A stretch of 35,856 nucleotides of DNA from Prochlorococcus sp. AG-463-F15 (GTDB lineage Bacteria; Cyanobacteriota; Cyanobacteriia; PCC-6307; Cyanobiaceae), in NCBI GenBank assembly GCA_003211755.1, contig QCRS01000007.1:1-35856 (forward strand), given 5' to 3'. Both the position numbers and the translations under genes were made by a program. This document shows, piece by piece, positions 26,287-35,856 of the stretch. Below the pieces are notes generated by a model. It saw nothing but the letters and a program-made list of their open reading frames with translations, did not search any database and was not told the DNA's origin. Position 1 is the first letter of the stretch, and each line of letters starts with the position of its first letter.

Positions 26287-26314
26287 GTATCTTTTGTTAA
26301 TAAAAGTACCTTTT
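26287..26314 (+). terminator. Possible terminator after the NdhF-like gene
   Basis: GTA-T-CTTTT (26287-26295) can pair with AAAAG-TAC (26302-26309) around GTTAAT, with one bulged T, and is followed by a TTTT run. The stem is AT-rich, so strength is doubtful. It starts 4 bp after the stop codon. Confidence 0.4.
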
Positions 26315-26506
26315 AGATATATTCTATCTTTGATTTATTTATTGCGAATCAGATGTAGAGCACTATGAGTGTTTGCGATTGATTAGAATTAGCAAATGCT
26401 TTGTCTTTGTAGAAGTTTTCTGTTGTGACATCTAAATACAACGATTATGGAATTGTTTTGAACCCCTACACAATTGAATATGGTTTGGAGGGATGTTTAC
26501 TCCTAA

Positions 26507-27757
26507 TTGGAATTAGTTGTGAATAGAGCGACTCTTGCTGACCTCCCAACTCGAATAGCTTTGGTTCACGAGTGGTTCTCTCCAAGGTCTGTTGGAGGTT
26601 CTGAGCAGGTCGTTCAGGCTATAGATAAGGTTCTCACAGACTTAGGCTCAAGAACTCAATTAGCTGCTTTGGTTGATGGTGAAAGCAAGAGACCTAGTAG
26701 TTGGCTATTTGGTAGATCAATACAAACGAGTTTTATACAGCACCTTCCTTTTGGCGTAAGTCATGTACAGAGTTATTTGCCACTGTTGCCACTTGCGATT
26801 GAGCAACTTGAGCTTAGTGAATATCCTTTGGTGATCAGTAGTAATCATCTTGTAGCTAAAGGTGTACTGACTTCTCCAGATCAGCTTCACGTGAGTTATG
26901 TGCATACACCGGTGCGGTATGCATGGGATCAGATGCATATTTACTTGAGTCGTTCTTCTCGGACAAAGTTGATTTTTGGCCCATTTATACGTTGGCAGTT
27001 GCATCGCCTGAGGCAATGGGATCAATTAAGTGGTGCAAGAGTTAATTGCTTATTTGCTAATTCTCGATTCACAGCTAGAAGGATCGCTCAATACTGGGGG
27101 CGCCATGCAGAAGTTATACATCCTCCTGTCTTGATAGAACGTTTCCGCTGGGACCAATCAAGAGATGATTTTTACCTTTGCCTTGGTCGACTTGTGCCGA
27201 ATAAGAGAGTTGATTTAGTAGTTAAGGCATTTAATGAACTTCAACTTCCACTCTTAATAGTTGGAGAGGGACCTGAAAGGCGGTCTTTAGAGCTGATGGC
27301 AGGTCCAACAATAAAGTTTGTAGGTCATCAAACTATGAAACAAGTGGAAAGCTATATGGAGCATTGCAGAGCTTTTGTATATGCAGGTATCGAGGATTTT
27401 GGGATTGCCCCTGTTGAAGCAATGGCTGCAGGCGCACCAGTTATAGGCTTTGGCCGAGGTGGGCTACTGGATACCGTTCGTTGCGCGGCGAAGGGAGTTT
27501 CGGCTCCAACAGGGGTTCTTTTTCAAGAACAAACACAGCGCTCTCTTGTGGAAGCAGTTGTTTGGTTTGAAGAAAAGAGGCTTTGGGAAAAGCTTTCACC
27601 TGAATCCATGCGTTCATGGTCAGAACGATTTTCCACTAAGGCTTTTGCTTCTCGTTTCGAGATAGCCTTGCGAAAGGCTTGGCAAGAACATCAAAGTTCC
27701 TGTGCCGTTGCGTCCAGTGACCCTGGAGATCTTTCACCCCTTGGGGAATGGGATTGA
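26507..27757 (+). CDS. Glycosyltransferase, GT4 family (GT-B fold)
   Basis: This 416-aa cytoplasmic or membrane-associated glycosyltransferase starts its first Rossmann domain at RIALVHEWFSPRSVGGSEQV. The donor-binding domain shows LGRLVPNKRVDLVVKAF, PLLIVGEGPERRSLE and FVYAGIEDFGIAPVEAMAAG, with the EX7E pair of GT4 retaining enzymes. The TTG at 26507 is used because a GGAGGG lies 14 nt upstream; a GTG at 26519 is an alternative. With the sugar-phosphate transferase 124 bp downstream it suggests synthesis of a surface polysaccharide or lipid-linked sugar. The sugar donor cannot be told from sequence. Confidence 0.9.
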   Translation: MELVVNRATLADLPTRIALVHEWFSPRSVGGSEQVVQAIDKVLTDLGSRTQLAALVDGESKRPSSWLFGRSIQTSFIQHLPFGVSHVQSYLPLLPLAIEQLELSEYPLVISSNHLVAKGVLTSPDQLHVSYVHTPVRYAWDQMHIYLSRSSRTKLIFGPFIRWQLHRLRQWDQLSGARVNCLFANSRFTARRIAQYWGRHAEVIHPPVLIERFRWDQSRDDFYLCLGRLVPNKRVDLVVKAFNELQLPLLIVGEGPERRSLELMAGPTIKFVGHQTMKQVESYMEHCRAFVYAGIEDFGIAPVEAMAAGAPVIGFGRGGLLDTVRCAAKGVSAPTGVLFQEQTQRSLVEAVVWFEEKRLWEKLSPESMRSWSERFSTKAFASRFEIALRKAWQEHQSSCAVASSDPGDLSPLGEWD

Positions 27758-27881
27758 GTGGGCTGAGTCTATTTATCACTCGGTTCTTTGATTCTGCTTT
27801 TGTCTATTCCTTAGTCAAGGTGTATGAAAGTTTTGAACAGGATTTCTTGAAGCTTTATCGGTATCAACTTCACTATTTCTA

Positions 27882-28529
27882 ATGACTCTTCGCTACCTGA
27901 GCCAGAATCTCTTTGACAGGTCAGTTAAACGATTTGGAGATATTTTTTTTTCAATCATTGTTTTGATTCTGGGCGCCCCTCTTTTTGTCTTGTTGGCATT
28001 TTTGGTAAAGCTGAGTTCGGCGGGCCCTATTTTTTATATTCAGCAGAGAGTTGGTCGGAATTATTCTCACTTTGATTGTATTAAGTTCCGGACAATGTAC
28101 GCAGAATCTGACGATTTGCTTGCAAACCTACTTGCCAAGTCGCCAGAACTTAAGATTGAGTATGAAAGAGACTTTAAGCTTAGGAAAGATCCTCGAATCA
28201 CCCCAATTGGAACTTTTCTTAGAAGATCAAGTCTGGATGAGTTGCCTCAATTTTTAAATATTTTGAGAGGTGATATGAGCGTGGTTGGACCTAGGCCAAT
28301 TGTTTCTCAAGAGATTGTTAAATATGGAGACTCTATGGACTTGGTTATTTCTGTTAGACCTGGCTTAACAGGATTATGGCAGGTAAGTGGCCGAAATAAT
28401 CTTAGTTATCAAAGAAGAATTGAGCTTGACTTGATTTATGCAAAAAAACGAACATTTATATTAGACATTAGAGTAATGATTAGAACATTTGGTGTTCTAC
28501 TTTTCCCTAGAGATAGAGGGGCCTATTGA
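27882..28529 (+). CDS. Polyprenyl-phosphate sugar-1-phosphate transferase (bacterial sugar transferase family)
   Basis: This 215-aa monotopic phosphoglycosyl transferase is of the WcaJ-C/PglC/WbaP-C type. It starts glycan assembly by moving a sugar-1-phosphate to undecaprenyl phosphate. Visible signatures are KRFGDIFFSIIVLILGAPLF (re-entrant membrane helix), KFRTMY, the catalytic Asp-Glu in RRSSLDELPQFLNILRGDMS, VVGPRPI, and RPGLTGLWQVSGRN. It is the short form without extra N-terminal helices. It ends with a 7-bp overlap on the convergent cobD. Confidence 0.92.
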   Translation: MTLRYLSQNLFDRSVKRFGDIFFSIIVLILGAPLFVLLAFLVKLSSAGPIFYIQQRVGRNYSHFDCIKFRTMYAESDDLLANLLAKSPELKIEYERDFKLRKDPRITPIGTFLRRSSLDELPQFLNILRGDMSVVGPRPIVSQEIVKYGDSMDLVISVRPGLTGLWQVSGRNNLSYQRRIELDLIYAKKRTFILDIRVMIRTFGVLLFPRDRGAY

Positions 28530-29547
28530 GAGCTATGAATACCAATACTCAAAGCAATAATTCCAATTGTCGAAAGCCAAGCAAATTCCAATTTTAAAAT
28601 AAGTTCAAGTAATTGATTGATTGATTCAATACTGGCTGATGGTTTATTTTTTGCCAGTATTGGCTTTACAACTAATACCCCTTTATATCTATTCCTACCC
28701 CCCATTCTTACTCCTGCACAGTGAGCGAATATGGCCTCTGAGATTCCAGAATTAGGTGAGCTGTCTTTAGATCCTTCGATTAATGCGACTCTTACTAGAG
28801 CAGGTAGTTTGTTAACTGGCTGACTTACTAATGGCAGTGTGACCATAACTATTCTGCAAGGAAGCCAAGTTAGAAAATCATCAAGCTTAGCTCCAGCGGT
28901 GCCAAGCCATTTCATTCGCCCATGCTTATATCCGAGCATGGAATCAATTGTGCTACTTGCTTTGTAGATAAGGGCCCAGGCCAATGGACCGGGGAAGCTC
29001 GAGGATATGTTCCATAGTGAAGCTCCAACCAACATCCAAAAAAGAGGAGCAAATACTCCATCTACTGAGTTCTCACTAACTGTTTCTGCTGTTGCTCTAA
29101 GAATTTCAGATTTATCTAGTAGCGAAACATCACGGCCGACAATGTGACTGAGTTTTTTACGTGTTATTTGCAGCTGGTCATTATCCAGGTTTTGGGGCAA
29201 TTCTTTTAGAACGCTTAATGCACTTGAACGAAGACTCTTTGAAGCAATTGTGCTTGCCATTGAAATGACTACAACTATTGCGCCAAAAGATTGGGGCAAA
29301 GGTGATGTAGGCATAGCTAGTCGCTCTAACAACCATCCAACAAGCCCACTAATGAATATGAGAATAAATGTGATTAATAGTCCTCCAATTCTTAATGGCC
29401 AAATTCCGTCACCTGCAAATTTTTCAACACGTTGACGAAGAGACTCAATAAGGCTCCCCATAAATACAACTGGATGGGGAGTCCATCGGGGATCCCCTAT
29501 GAGCAGATCTAAAGCTGCTGAAGCTATTACCAGCGCGAATGCATCAA

Positions 29548-29548
<1 letters not shown>
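28523..29548 (-). CDS. cobD: Cobalamin biosynthesis protein CobD/CbiB, apparent ATT start
   Basis: CobD/CbiB is a membrane enzyme that attaches the aminopropanol arm to adenosylcobyric acid, giving adenosylcobinamide. Body motifs are AETVSENSVDGVFAPLFW, YKASSTIDSMLGYKH and SPNSGISEAIFAHCAGV. The first standard start in frame is the ATG at 29461, giving 312 aa, but the frame stays open upstream and encodes the family's conserved N-terminus, ALDLLIGDPRWTPHPV. No ATG, GTG or TTG lies between that motif and an upstream TGA. The best start is the ATT at 29548, which shares its A with the ilvC stop (TGATT) and gives 341 aa. A CTG one codon earlier is an alternative. The family is secure; the start is inference. 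Confidence 0.88.
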
Positions 29549-30555
<1,007 letters not shown>

Positions 30556-30691
30556 TCAGTGCAGGTTTAAGGCAGAGCTTAAGCAAAAGTGATGTCAGGT
30601 CAGTAAACCTTGATTTAAATATTTCAATGTTTAGTTGAATTTTGCCGTTTAGCCTTCAATTCGAGGTATTTGCTTTAATCATTTTTTGTAT

Positions 30692-31294
30692 TCAAGCCTC
30701 ACTCGGGTGAGCAATCACTTTGTCAATTAGGCCATATTCTTTAGCTTCGGCTGCGCTTAGAAAGTAGTCTCGGTCGGTATCCTTTTCAATTTTTTCAAAA
30801 GTTTGTCCTGTCATATCAGCCATTGAGTGATTCAGCATCGCCTTGATGCGAAGAATTTCTTTGGCCTCTATTTCTATATCACTGGCTTGTCTTTGCGAGG
30901 TTCCTCCTAATGGTTGGTGAATCATTATTCTGCTGTGGGGTAGAGCAAGACGCTTCCCTTTTGTGCCAGCACATAAAAGGAATGCACCCATTGATGCTGC
31001 TAGACCTACGCAAATAGTGACTACATCACTTTTTACATACTTCATTGTGTCGTAAATCGCTAGTCCTGCTGTTACTGAACCTCCTGGGCTATTGATATAT
31101 ACATATATCGGTTTGCTGCTGTCTTCTGAATCGAGATAAAGCATTTGAGCTACAAGACTATTTGCTACTCCATCATTTACCTCTTGTCCAAGGAATAGAA
31201 TTCGTTCCACTCCAAGCCTGGTGTATATATCTACCCATCTCTCCAATTGACTTCCAGGGAGGCGGTAGGGAACACTTGGGGTACCAATAGGCAT
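30692..31294 (-). CDS. clpP: ATP-dependent Clp protease proteolytic subunit (ClpP3-type)
   Basis: This 200-aa catalytic Clp subunit carries a complete triad: Ser101 in [11 protein letters not shown], His126 in MIHQPLGG and Asp176 in [28 protein letters not shown] is the conserved oligomer and substrate-strand region. It lies 90 bp downstream of clpR on the same strand. In cyanobacteria ClpP3 and ClpR form a mixed heptameric ring that works with ClpC, so I infer this is ClpP3; the paralogue number rests on context. Confidence 0.95.
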   Translation of the reverse strand: MPIGTPSVPYRLPGSQLERWVDIYTRLGVERILFLGQEVNDGVANSLVAQMLYLDSEDSSKPIYVYINSPGGSVTAGLAIYDTMKYVKSDVVTICVGLAASMGAFLLCAGTKGKRLALPHSRIMIHQPLGGTSQRQASDIEIEAKEILRIKAMLNHSMADMTGQTFEKIEKDTDRDYFLSAAEAKEYGLIDKVIAHPSEA

Positions 31295-31384
31295 TGTGAA
31301 AAAAGAGTGAATTTTGGACTGATTTAAAGATTTTGAGTGAAGGGGGGAAACCCTATAAATGCATTAATGGTTAGGTCATTTCTT

Positions 31385-32056
31385 TTATTTGGGAGTAGTT
31401 GAGTTTGGCAAATCTTTGCGACTACTTAGTACACGATCAATTAGGCCATATTCAACGGCTTCATGTGGGTTTAGGTAACTCATTCGATCAGAATCTTTTG
31501 ATAATTGTTCAACACTTCTGCCAGTATTTTTGGAAAGGATTTCAAGCATTGCATGCTTGTTGTGTATTACTTCCTTTGCTCGTATTTGAATATCTGTAGC
31601 TTGTCCTTTCGCTCCACTTCTTGGCTGATGAAGCACGATGGATGCGTGAGGAAGGGCAGCTCTTTGCCCTTTTGTTCCTGCCGAGAGGATTACGGCTGCA
31701 GTACCCATTGCTTGGCCAATGCAAATTGTATGTACAGGCGGTTTTATATAACTAAGGGTGTCACAAATGGCAAATGCTTCTGTTTCGAAGCCAATAGCGT
31801 CACCTGTATACCAACTGGTTCCTGTTGAATTTATATAGAAATAAATAGGTTTCTCTGCATTGTCGAACTCTAAATAGAGCAGTTGAGCAATGATTAGTTC
31901 GGTTACATCCATGCCAAGTTGACGCTTGGCATCATCGTCAGAAAATAAAGGAAGCCCTAGGTAGACAATTCTTTCCTTAAGAAGAAGCGATGGCAGATCC
32001 GGAGGGGGTGTGCGCATCACCGCGGAGTCTCCGTAGTAGGGAGCGGACACCGTCAT
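31385..32056 (-). CDS. clpR: ClpR, inactive ClpP paralogue
   Basis: This 223-aa ClpP-fold protein has a broken catalytic triad. The serine position is Gly118 (CIGQAMGTA), the aspartate position is Met192 (SDRMSYL), and only His143 remains. An insertion after YINSTG (about 10 residues, SWYTGDAIGFETE region) is typical of ClpR. It is structural in the ClpP3/ClpR ring. The ATG at 32056 is used; a TTG three codons earlier is less likely. It precedes clpP by 90 bp. Confidence 0.93.
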   Translation of the reverse strand: MTVSAPYYGDSAVMRTPPPDLPSLLLKERIVYLGLPLFSDDDAKRQLGMDVTELIIAQLLYLEFDNAEKPIYFYINSTGTSWYTGDAIGFETEAFAICDTLSYIKPPVHTICIGQAMGTAAVILSAGTKGQRAALPHASIVLHQPRSGAKGQATDIQIRAKEVIHNKHAMLEILSKNTGRSVEQLSKDSDRMSYLNPHEAVEYGLIDRVLSSRKDLPNSTTPK

Positions 32057-32102
32057 ATGCAGCAAAACTTTTGCAGGAATTGGAGCCTAGCGGGCTCTGG
32101 TC

Positions 32103-33236
32103 TTAAGTTGCTTTTGTTTTGTTGGATTTATTAGGAGGTTGACCTTTTTCGAGTTGTCCAAAGATCATTCTTCCAGTTGAAGTTTGCAAGGCCCCTGTGA
32201 TTATTACTTCAAGGCGCTTACCTATTGATTCCCTAGCTCCTTCTATTACGACCATGGTTCCGTCGTCCAGATAGCCAACCCCCTGACTCTCTTCCTTGCC
32301 TTCTCTGACGATCTTAAGATTTAGTTTCTCGCCAGGCTGTACATCAGGCCTTAGTGCAATTACAAGTTCGCTGAGGTTTAAAACTTTTAATTCTTTTACC
32401 TTGGCTACTTGAGATAAATTGTAGTCTGCAGTTATCAACGTTCCACCAGTATCTTCAGTGAGTTTTAGGAGGCGATCATCTGCACCAGATCCTTCATAAC
32501 GAGTAGCATTTAATACTAGTCTTCTCCCATATATTTCACGTAATTTATTTAATAACTTAAGTCCGCGTCTTCCTTTGGCTCTTTTTTCGTTATTGCTCGA
32601 GTCGGACAACTGTTGCAATTCATCTATTACAGATTGTGAGACGATTACTTGACCTTCTATTAGTCCACAAGCTAACAGTGCGTTAATTCTGCCATCTATA
32701 ATGACACTTGTGTCTAATATTTTTGCGCTTGCAGGGGTAAGGATTCCTTCTGCTATTAATAATGCTTCAGTGCTATTCGGATTGAAAAGACGTAGCAGTG
32801 TTCTTCCATGAACTTCTGCTAGATTATATCCCAATATTCCAAAGAAAATATTACTAATAACTGCTAAAAAAGGCTTTGCAAATATGATTTCTCTAGGGAG
32901 CGGTAAGAACAGTATTGGTGCTATTAAAAGATTAGCTACAACTAATCCAAGGATTAGGCCTATTGACCTGCCAACCAAGAGGTCGGTTGGCATTGTTAGA
33001 GTTTTGCGAATGAACCTCTTGCGAAGTTGCTGGAAAGAAAATCCTGCTAATAATCCAAATAAAGCTCCAAAACCGGCCAATAGACTTTTTAAGTCTGCCT
33101 TATTTGCTAACTGTTCAAAAAAACTGTCTTCTAATAAGACATTTGCTAGAAAATCATCTGGCAGCAAGTCAACACAAATCCAGCCTGTAGTTGCTCCTGA
33201 GACCAGAAATAAAAACAGTAAGACGAGGTCCACCAT
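32103..33236 (-). CDS. PIN and TRAM domain membrane protein (YacL-like)
   Basis: This is a 377-aa protein. The N-terminal 150 residues contain about four hydrophobic helices. The PIN nuclease-like domain (about 175-300) opens with ILDTSVIIDGRI and has GADDRLLKLTEDTGGTLITAD, supplying the acidic metal-binding residues. The C-terminal TRAM domain (about 305-365) ends near GALQTSTGRMIFG. The architecture is that of Bacillus YacL and cyanobacterial homologues, thought to be RNA-binding membrane ribonucleases. It lies 46 bp upstream of clpR and diverges from hemW. Confidence 0.9.
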   Translation of the reverse strand: MVDLVLLFLFLVSGATTGWICVDLLPDDFLANVLLEDSFFEQLANKADLKSLLAGFGALFGLLAGFSFQQLRKRFIRKTLTMPTDLLVGRSIGLILGLVVANLLIAPILFLPLPREIIFAKPFLAVISNIFFGILGYNLAEVHGRTLLRLFNPNSTEALLIAEGILTPASAKILDTSVIIDGRINALLACGLIEGQVIVSQSVIDELQQLSDSSNNEKRAKGRRGLKLLNKLREIYGRRLVLNATRYEGSGADDRLLKLTEDTGGTLITADYNLSQVAKVKELKVLNLSELVIALRPDVQPGEKLNLKIVREGKEESQGVGYLDDGTMVVIEGARESIGKRLEVIITGALQTSTGRMIFGQLEKGQPPNKSNKTKAT

Positions 33237-33333
33237 TGAATCAGCTAGGAAGACCTCTCTCCGTATTTATGCAGGATGCTCCATTCTTGTGGTCTTGGCT
33301 CTGGAAGATCACCGCACCTTTGCAGAATAAGTT

Positions 33334-34644
33334 ATGGGCGACTTTAATTTTGTGAATGCTCCCAGAAGTGCATATTTGCATATTCCTTTTTGTCATAGAC
33401 GTTGTTTCTACTGCGACTTTGCTGTTGTGCCTCTAGGTGATAAAGCTAGTGGGGCTGATGGTCCAGGCAGCTCATCTATTGAGTCCTATTTAAGTCTCTT
33501 GCATAGAGAGATTTCACTTTCCCCTGAAGGCCCACCACTAGCAACTGTATATATAGGAGGAGGTACTCCTTCTTTACTAACTCCTTCACAGATAAGTTCT
33601 TTATTGAGAGTTCTTGAGAGTCGGTTTGGATTCCAGTACGGCGTAGAAATTAGCCTTGAAATAGATCCCGCAAGTTTCAATCTGGATGACCTTAAAGCCT
33701 ATGTAGAAGCGGGAATCAATCGGGTGAGTCTTGGGGGACAAAGTTTTGATGATTCTGTTTTGATGCAGCTTGGGAGAAGGCATCGCCGAAAGAATCTTCT
33801 TGAGGCATGTGATTGGCTTAATGATTTCTATCAAACTGGAGAAATTGCAACATGGAGTCTTGATTTGATTCAAAGTTTGCCTGGGCAGGATTTAGCGCTT
33901 TGGGAGCGAGAACTAAACCAAGCTATTGACACATGTGCTCCACATCTGGCTATCTATGATTTATCGATTGAACCTGGCACTGTTTTTTCTTGGAGACTAA
34001 AGCGAGGAGAATTAGAGCTACTTGATGATGAGTTGTCGGCAGACATCATGAGATGTACTAGTTCAGTTCTTTGCGAGGCCGGCTTTACTCGATACGAGAT
34101 TTCTAACTATGCATTTCCAGGCCATGCGTCGCGCCATAATCGTGTTTATTGGAGTGGTGCAGGATGGTGGGGGTTTGGCCAAGGAGCAACCAGTGCTCCT
34201 TGGGGACAAAGGTTCTCTCGCCCAAGGACTAGAGAAGCTTATAAAAGTTGGTTAGAAGATCAAGAACTAAATGGACTGCATATCTCTTTAGAAGCTTTTA
34301 CCGCAAAGCCAATGTCACTTGATGAAAAGTTGATGGTTGGCTTGCGTAGGCGTGAGGGTGTTGATTTGATGAAGCTCGCGAAAATTTGGGGTTGGGATTC
34401 CGATCAATGCAATGTTCACATGAATTCATTTCTCTTGTTTTTACAGGATTTAATTGAGCGAGATTGTTTGAAGCACAATGGTTGGAGGTTTAAATTGAGT
34501 CAGCCAAAGGGAATGGAACTGACCAATCAAGTTCTAGTTCAGATGCTTATTTGGTGGGATTCCCTCCCTCAAGACGCTGTTCATGGACCCAGTTTTGGAG
34601 AGCTTCTACACAAAGTTGGTGACCGGGAATTAGTGCCTGACTAA
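33334..34644 (+). CDS. hemW: Radical SAM protein HemW-like (HemN family)
   Basis: This 436-aa radical SAM protein has the 4Fe-4S motif CHRRCFYC (CX3CX2C) in [16 protein letters not shown] and then [26 protein letters not shown] and [12 protein letters not shown] are also family signatures, and the HemW-type C-terminal domain follows. HemW is a heme chaperone that was long mislabelled as coproporphyrinogen III oxidase. The motif lacks the fourth cysteine found right after it in true HemN, which favours HemW. Its last 98 bp overlap the end of panB on the other strand. Confidence 0.92.
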   Translation: MGDFNFVNAPRSAYLHIPFCHRRCFYCDFAVVPLGDKASGADGPGSSSIESYLSLLHREISLSPEGPPLATVYIGGGTPSLLTPSQISSLLRVLESRFGFQYGVEISLEIDPASFNLDDLKAYVEAGINRVSLGGQSFDDSVLMQLGRRHRRKNLLEACDWLNDFYQTGEIATWSLDLIQSLPGQDLALWERELNQAIDTCAPHLAIYDLSIEPGTVFSWRLKRGELELLDDELSADIMRCTSSVLCEAGFTRYEISNYAFPGHASRHNRVYWSGAGWWGFGQGATSAPWGQRFSRPRTREAYKSWLEDQELNGLHISLEAFTAKPMSLDEKLMVGLRRREGVDLMKLAKIWGWDSDQCNVHMNSFLLFLQDLIERDCLKHNGWRFKLSQPKGMELTNQVLVQMLIWWDSLPQDAVHGPSFGELLHKVGDRELVPD

Positions 34645-35338
34645 ATGGTGGTTGCTTTGTTGAGAAGCCAAGAAGGTCAGCAGTAACACGAACTTGGCCA
34701 TCACAGTCTTTGCCTGCACCAATTCCGATGACTGGGATTTCTAGTCTTTCCCGAAGATGGCTTGCAGCTGCAGCTGGTACATGTTCAATAACAAGGCTAA
34801 AACAACCTGCTTCTTCAAGTTGGAGGCCCTGAGAGAACATTCTCTCTTGACTGACCTTGTCTTCCGCTTGACGACGATATCCAATCTTATGGACAGATTG
34901 TGGCGTTAGACCTAGATGACCCATGACAGGTATTCCCATCCTTACCAGTCTTTCTATCACTGAAAGTACTTCAGGTTCTGCGCCTTCGATTTTTACAGCG
35001 GCTGCACAAGAATTTTTTAATAGAGAGCCTGCTGCTGCAACTGCTTTATCTTCTCCACATTGGTAGCTAAGGAATGGCAGGTCACAAACTACTAAGGGCT
35101 GTTTATTTATTGGATTTTTAAACCCTCTTCCTACCGCTTGAGTGTGGTGGAGCATTTGGTCCAAAGTTACTGGGAGAGTAGTTGCATGACCAAGAATCAC
35201 CATGGCAAGGGAATCCCCAACTAGCACTACATCTGCACCTGCTTCCTCAACCATGGCTGAAGACAAACTGTCCCAGGCTGTAAGCACTGTTATTGACTTC
35301 CCTCTTTGCTTGAAACCAATCAATTCTGCAGGGAGCAT
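34547..35338 (-). CDS. panB: 3-methyl-2-oxobutanoate hydroxymethyltransferase
   Basis: PanB adds a hydroxymethyl group from methylene-tetrahydrofolate to ketoisovalerate, the first step to pantothenate. Signatures are [33 protein letters not shown] (metal-binding Asp), VKIEGAEP (Glu), [16 protein letters not shown] and [14 protein letters not shown]. Length 263 aa is standard. The substrate comes from the same branched-chain pathway as IlvC, encoded 4 kb away, but there is no sign of co-regulation. Its 3' end overlaps hemW by 98 bp. Confidence 0.95.
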   Translation of the reverse strand: MLPAELIGFKQRGKSITVLTAWDSLSSAMVEEAGADVVLVGDSLAMVILGHATTLPVTLDQMLHHTQAVGRGFKNPINKQPLVVCDLPFLSYQCGEDKAVAAAGSLLKNSCAAAVKIEGAEPEVLSVIERLVRMGIPVMGHLGLTPQSVHKIGYRRQAEDKVSQERMFSQGLQLEEAGCFSLVIEHVPAAAASHLRERLEIPVIGIGAGKDCDGQVRVTADLLGFSTKQPPFSQALIPGHQLCVEALQNWVHEQRLEGGNPTK

Positions 35339-35383
35339 TTTTTTCTTAGAGAGTCCCTATGCATTCATTGCTAAAATTAAGTT

Positions 35384-35480
35384 GACTCGGACCCATGCGG
35401 CCTCGACTCCCAAACCTGGTCAGGACCGGAAGGTAGCAGCCACAAGGGATGCTCGTAGCAGGCGTGGATTCCGGGTCACC
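35384..35480 (+). ncRNA. ffs: Signal recognition particle RNA (small bacterial 4.5S type)
   Basis: The core GGTCAGGACCGGAAGGTAGC with GCCACAAGGG following is the universal helix 8 and GGAA tetraloop region that binds Ffh. The ends pair: GACTCGG (35384-35390) with CCGGGTC (35471-35477), and CCCATGC with GCGTGG inside them. Length is about 97 nt. An AT-rich tail with TTTTTG follows and may terminate it. It lies between panB and ftsZ, which are both on the minus strand. Confidence 0.95.
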
Positions 35481-35496
35481 TAAAAACAATTTTTGT

Positions 35497-35856
35497 TTAG
35501 CTATCTTCATTCTTGCGATTTTGGCGAAGTCGCAAGAAGTCAGGTATCCCTGGCCCAGGTTCTTTGATGTCAGTCTGGCTATAAGTCGATTGTGTAGTTA
35601 ACTTATTTCTTGTTTTTTGATTGCGATAAGGCTGATTGCTTTCAAAGCCAGTAGCAATAACAGTTACTTGAATTTCCCCTTCAAGCTTTTCATCTATTAC
35701 TGCGCCGACAATGATATTTGCATCTGGGTCAACTACGTCATAGATAACTTCAGATGCTGAGGTCATGTCTTCAAGGGTCATGTCTTTGCCCCCACTGATA
35801 TTGATTACACAACCTTTTGCTCCGTCTATTCGTCCAGCTTCAAGTAGAGGGCTATT
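35497..35856 (-). CDS. ftsZ: Cell division protein FtsZ, C-terminal part (gene continues beyond the window)
   Basis: The frame is open to the window edge and gives the last 119 aa of FtsZ. It begins SPLLEAGRIDGAKGCVIN, then ISGGKDMTLED, the T7-domain/central helix region, and continues with DPDANIIVGAVIDEKLEG and IQVTVIATGF. The linker is short, and the GPGIPDFLRLRQN tail is the conserved C-terminal peptide that binds membrane anchors and regulators. The GTPase N-terminus is outside the window. The stop is 17 bp from the end of the SRP RNA, with the two converging. Confidence 0.96.
   Translation of the reverse strand, partial: NSPLLEAGRIDGAKGCVINISGGKDMTLEDMTSASEVIYDVVDPDANIIVGAVIDEKLEGEIQVTVIATGFESNQPYRNQKTRNKLTTQSTYSQTDIKEPGPGIPDFLRLRQNRKNEDS

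Noticed and set aside
35202-35483. Plus-strand 93-aa frame through the panB start and the SRP RNA
   Set aside because: It reads through a structured RNA and the antisense of panB.

Overview
The window reads as a stretch of a low-GC picocyanobacterial chromosome, most likely a low-light Prochlorococcus (LLII/LLIII-like). Four things point there: GC is moderate, about 40% by eye; the coding regions are tightly packed; cyanobacterial families such as DUF1825, DUF3086, DUF3119, a ClpR/ClpP3 pair and a YacL-like PIN-TRAM protein are present; and the order of genes such as purC-bamA-lpxC-fabZ-lpxA-lpxB looks picocyanobacterial. The genus comes from gene content and protein style, not from a database match.

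Layout. (1) 1-7.6 kb, plus strand: the tail of an unrecognised gene, purC, then an outer-membrane block bamA-lpxC-fabZ-lpxA-lpxB, closed by an msrA with an export-type N-terminus and a small hypothetical. bamA inserts outer-membrane proteins, and LpxC, FabZ, LpxA and LpxB serve lipid A and fatty-acid synthesis. (2) 7.7-9.9 kb, minus strand: pepA and a GIY-YIG-domain protein. (3) 10-12.4 kb, plus strand: a DUF1825 protein, tyrS and pyrF. (4) 12.4-16.7 kb, minus strand: a tightly coupled run of a MelB-type MFS transporter, an MlaE-type ABC permease, DUF3119, DUF3086 and plsY. Every junction but one overlaps by 1-4 nt. This looks like a lipid-handling operon. (5) 16.7-21.1 kb: tRNA-Gly(TCC), glgX (minus), a metallo-beta-lactamase-like protein without its metal ligands, the HU gene with a clear terminator, and gluQ.

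(6) 21.1-26.5 kb is the accessory-looking part. Coding density is low, the DNA is AT-rich, and there are several very small membrane or hypothetical proteins. It also holds a lone class II aldolase, a start-less minus-strand frame, and a 145-aa N-terminal piece of an NdhF-type proton-pumping subunit. That piece is coupled to a 37-aa one-helix peptide. (7) 26.5-28.5 kb: a GT4 glycosyltransferase and a polyprenyl-phosphate sugar-1-phosphate transferase, suggesting surface glycan synthesis. (8) 28.5-33.2 kb, minus strand: PIN-TRAM protein, clpR, clpP3, ilvC, cobD. The conserved N-terminus of CobD lies upstream of any ATG, GTG or TTG and seems to begin at an ATT that shares one base with the ilvC stop. 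(9) 33.3-35.9 kb: hemW (plus) and panB (minus) overlap tail to tail by 98 bp, followed by the SRP RNA and the 3' end of ftsZ (minus), which runs off the window.

No CRISPR array, insertion sequence, integrase or rRNA was seen. The two most interesting items are the transporter-MlaE-DUF3119-DUF3086-PlsY operon and the apparent non-AUG start of cobD.
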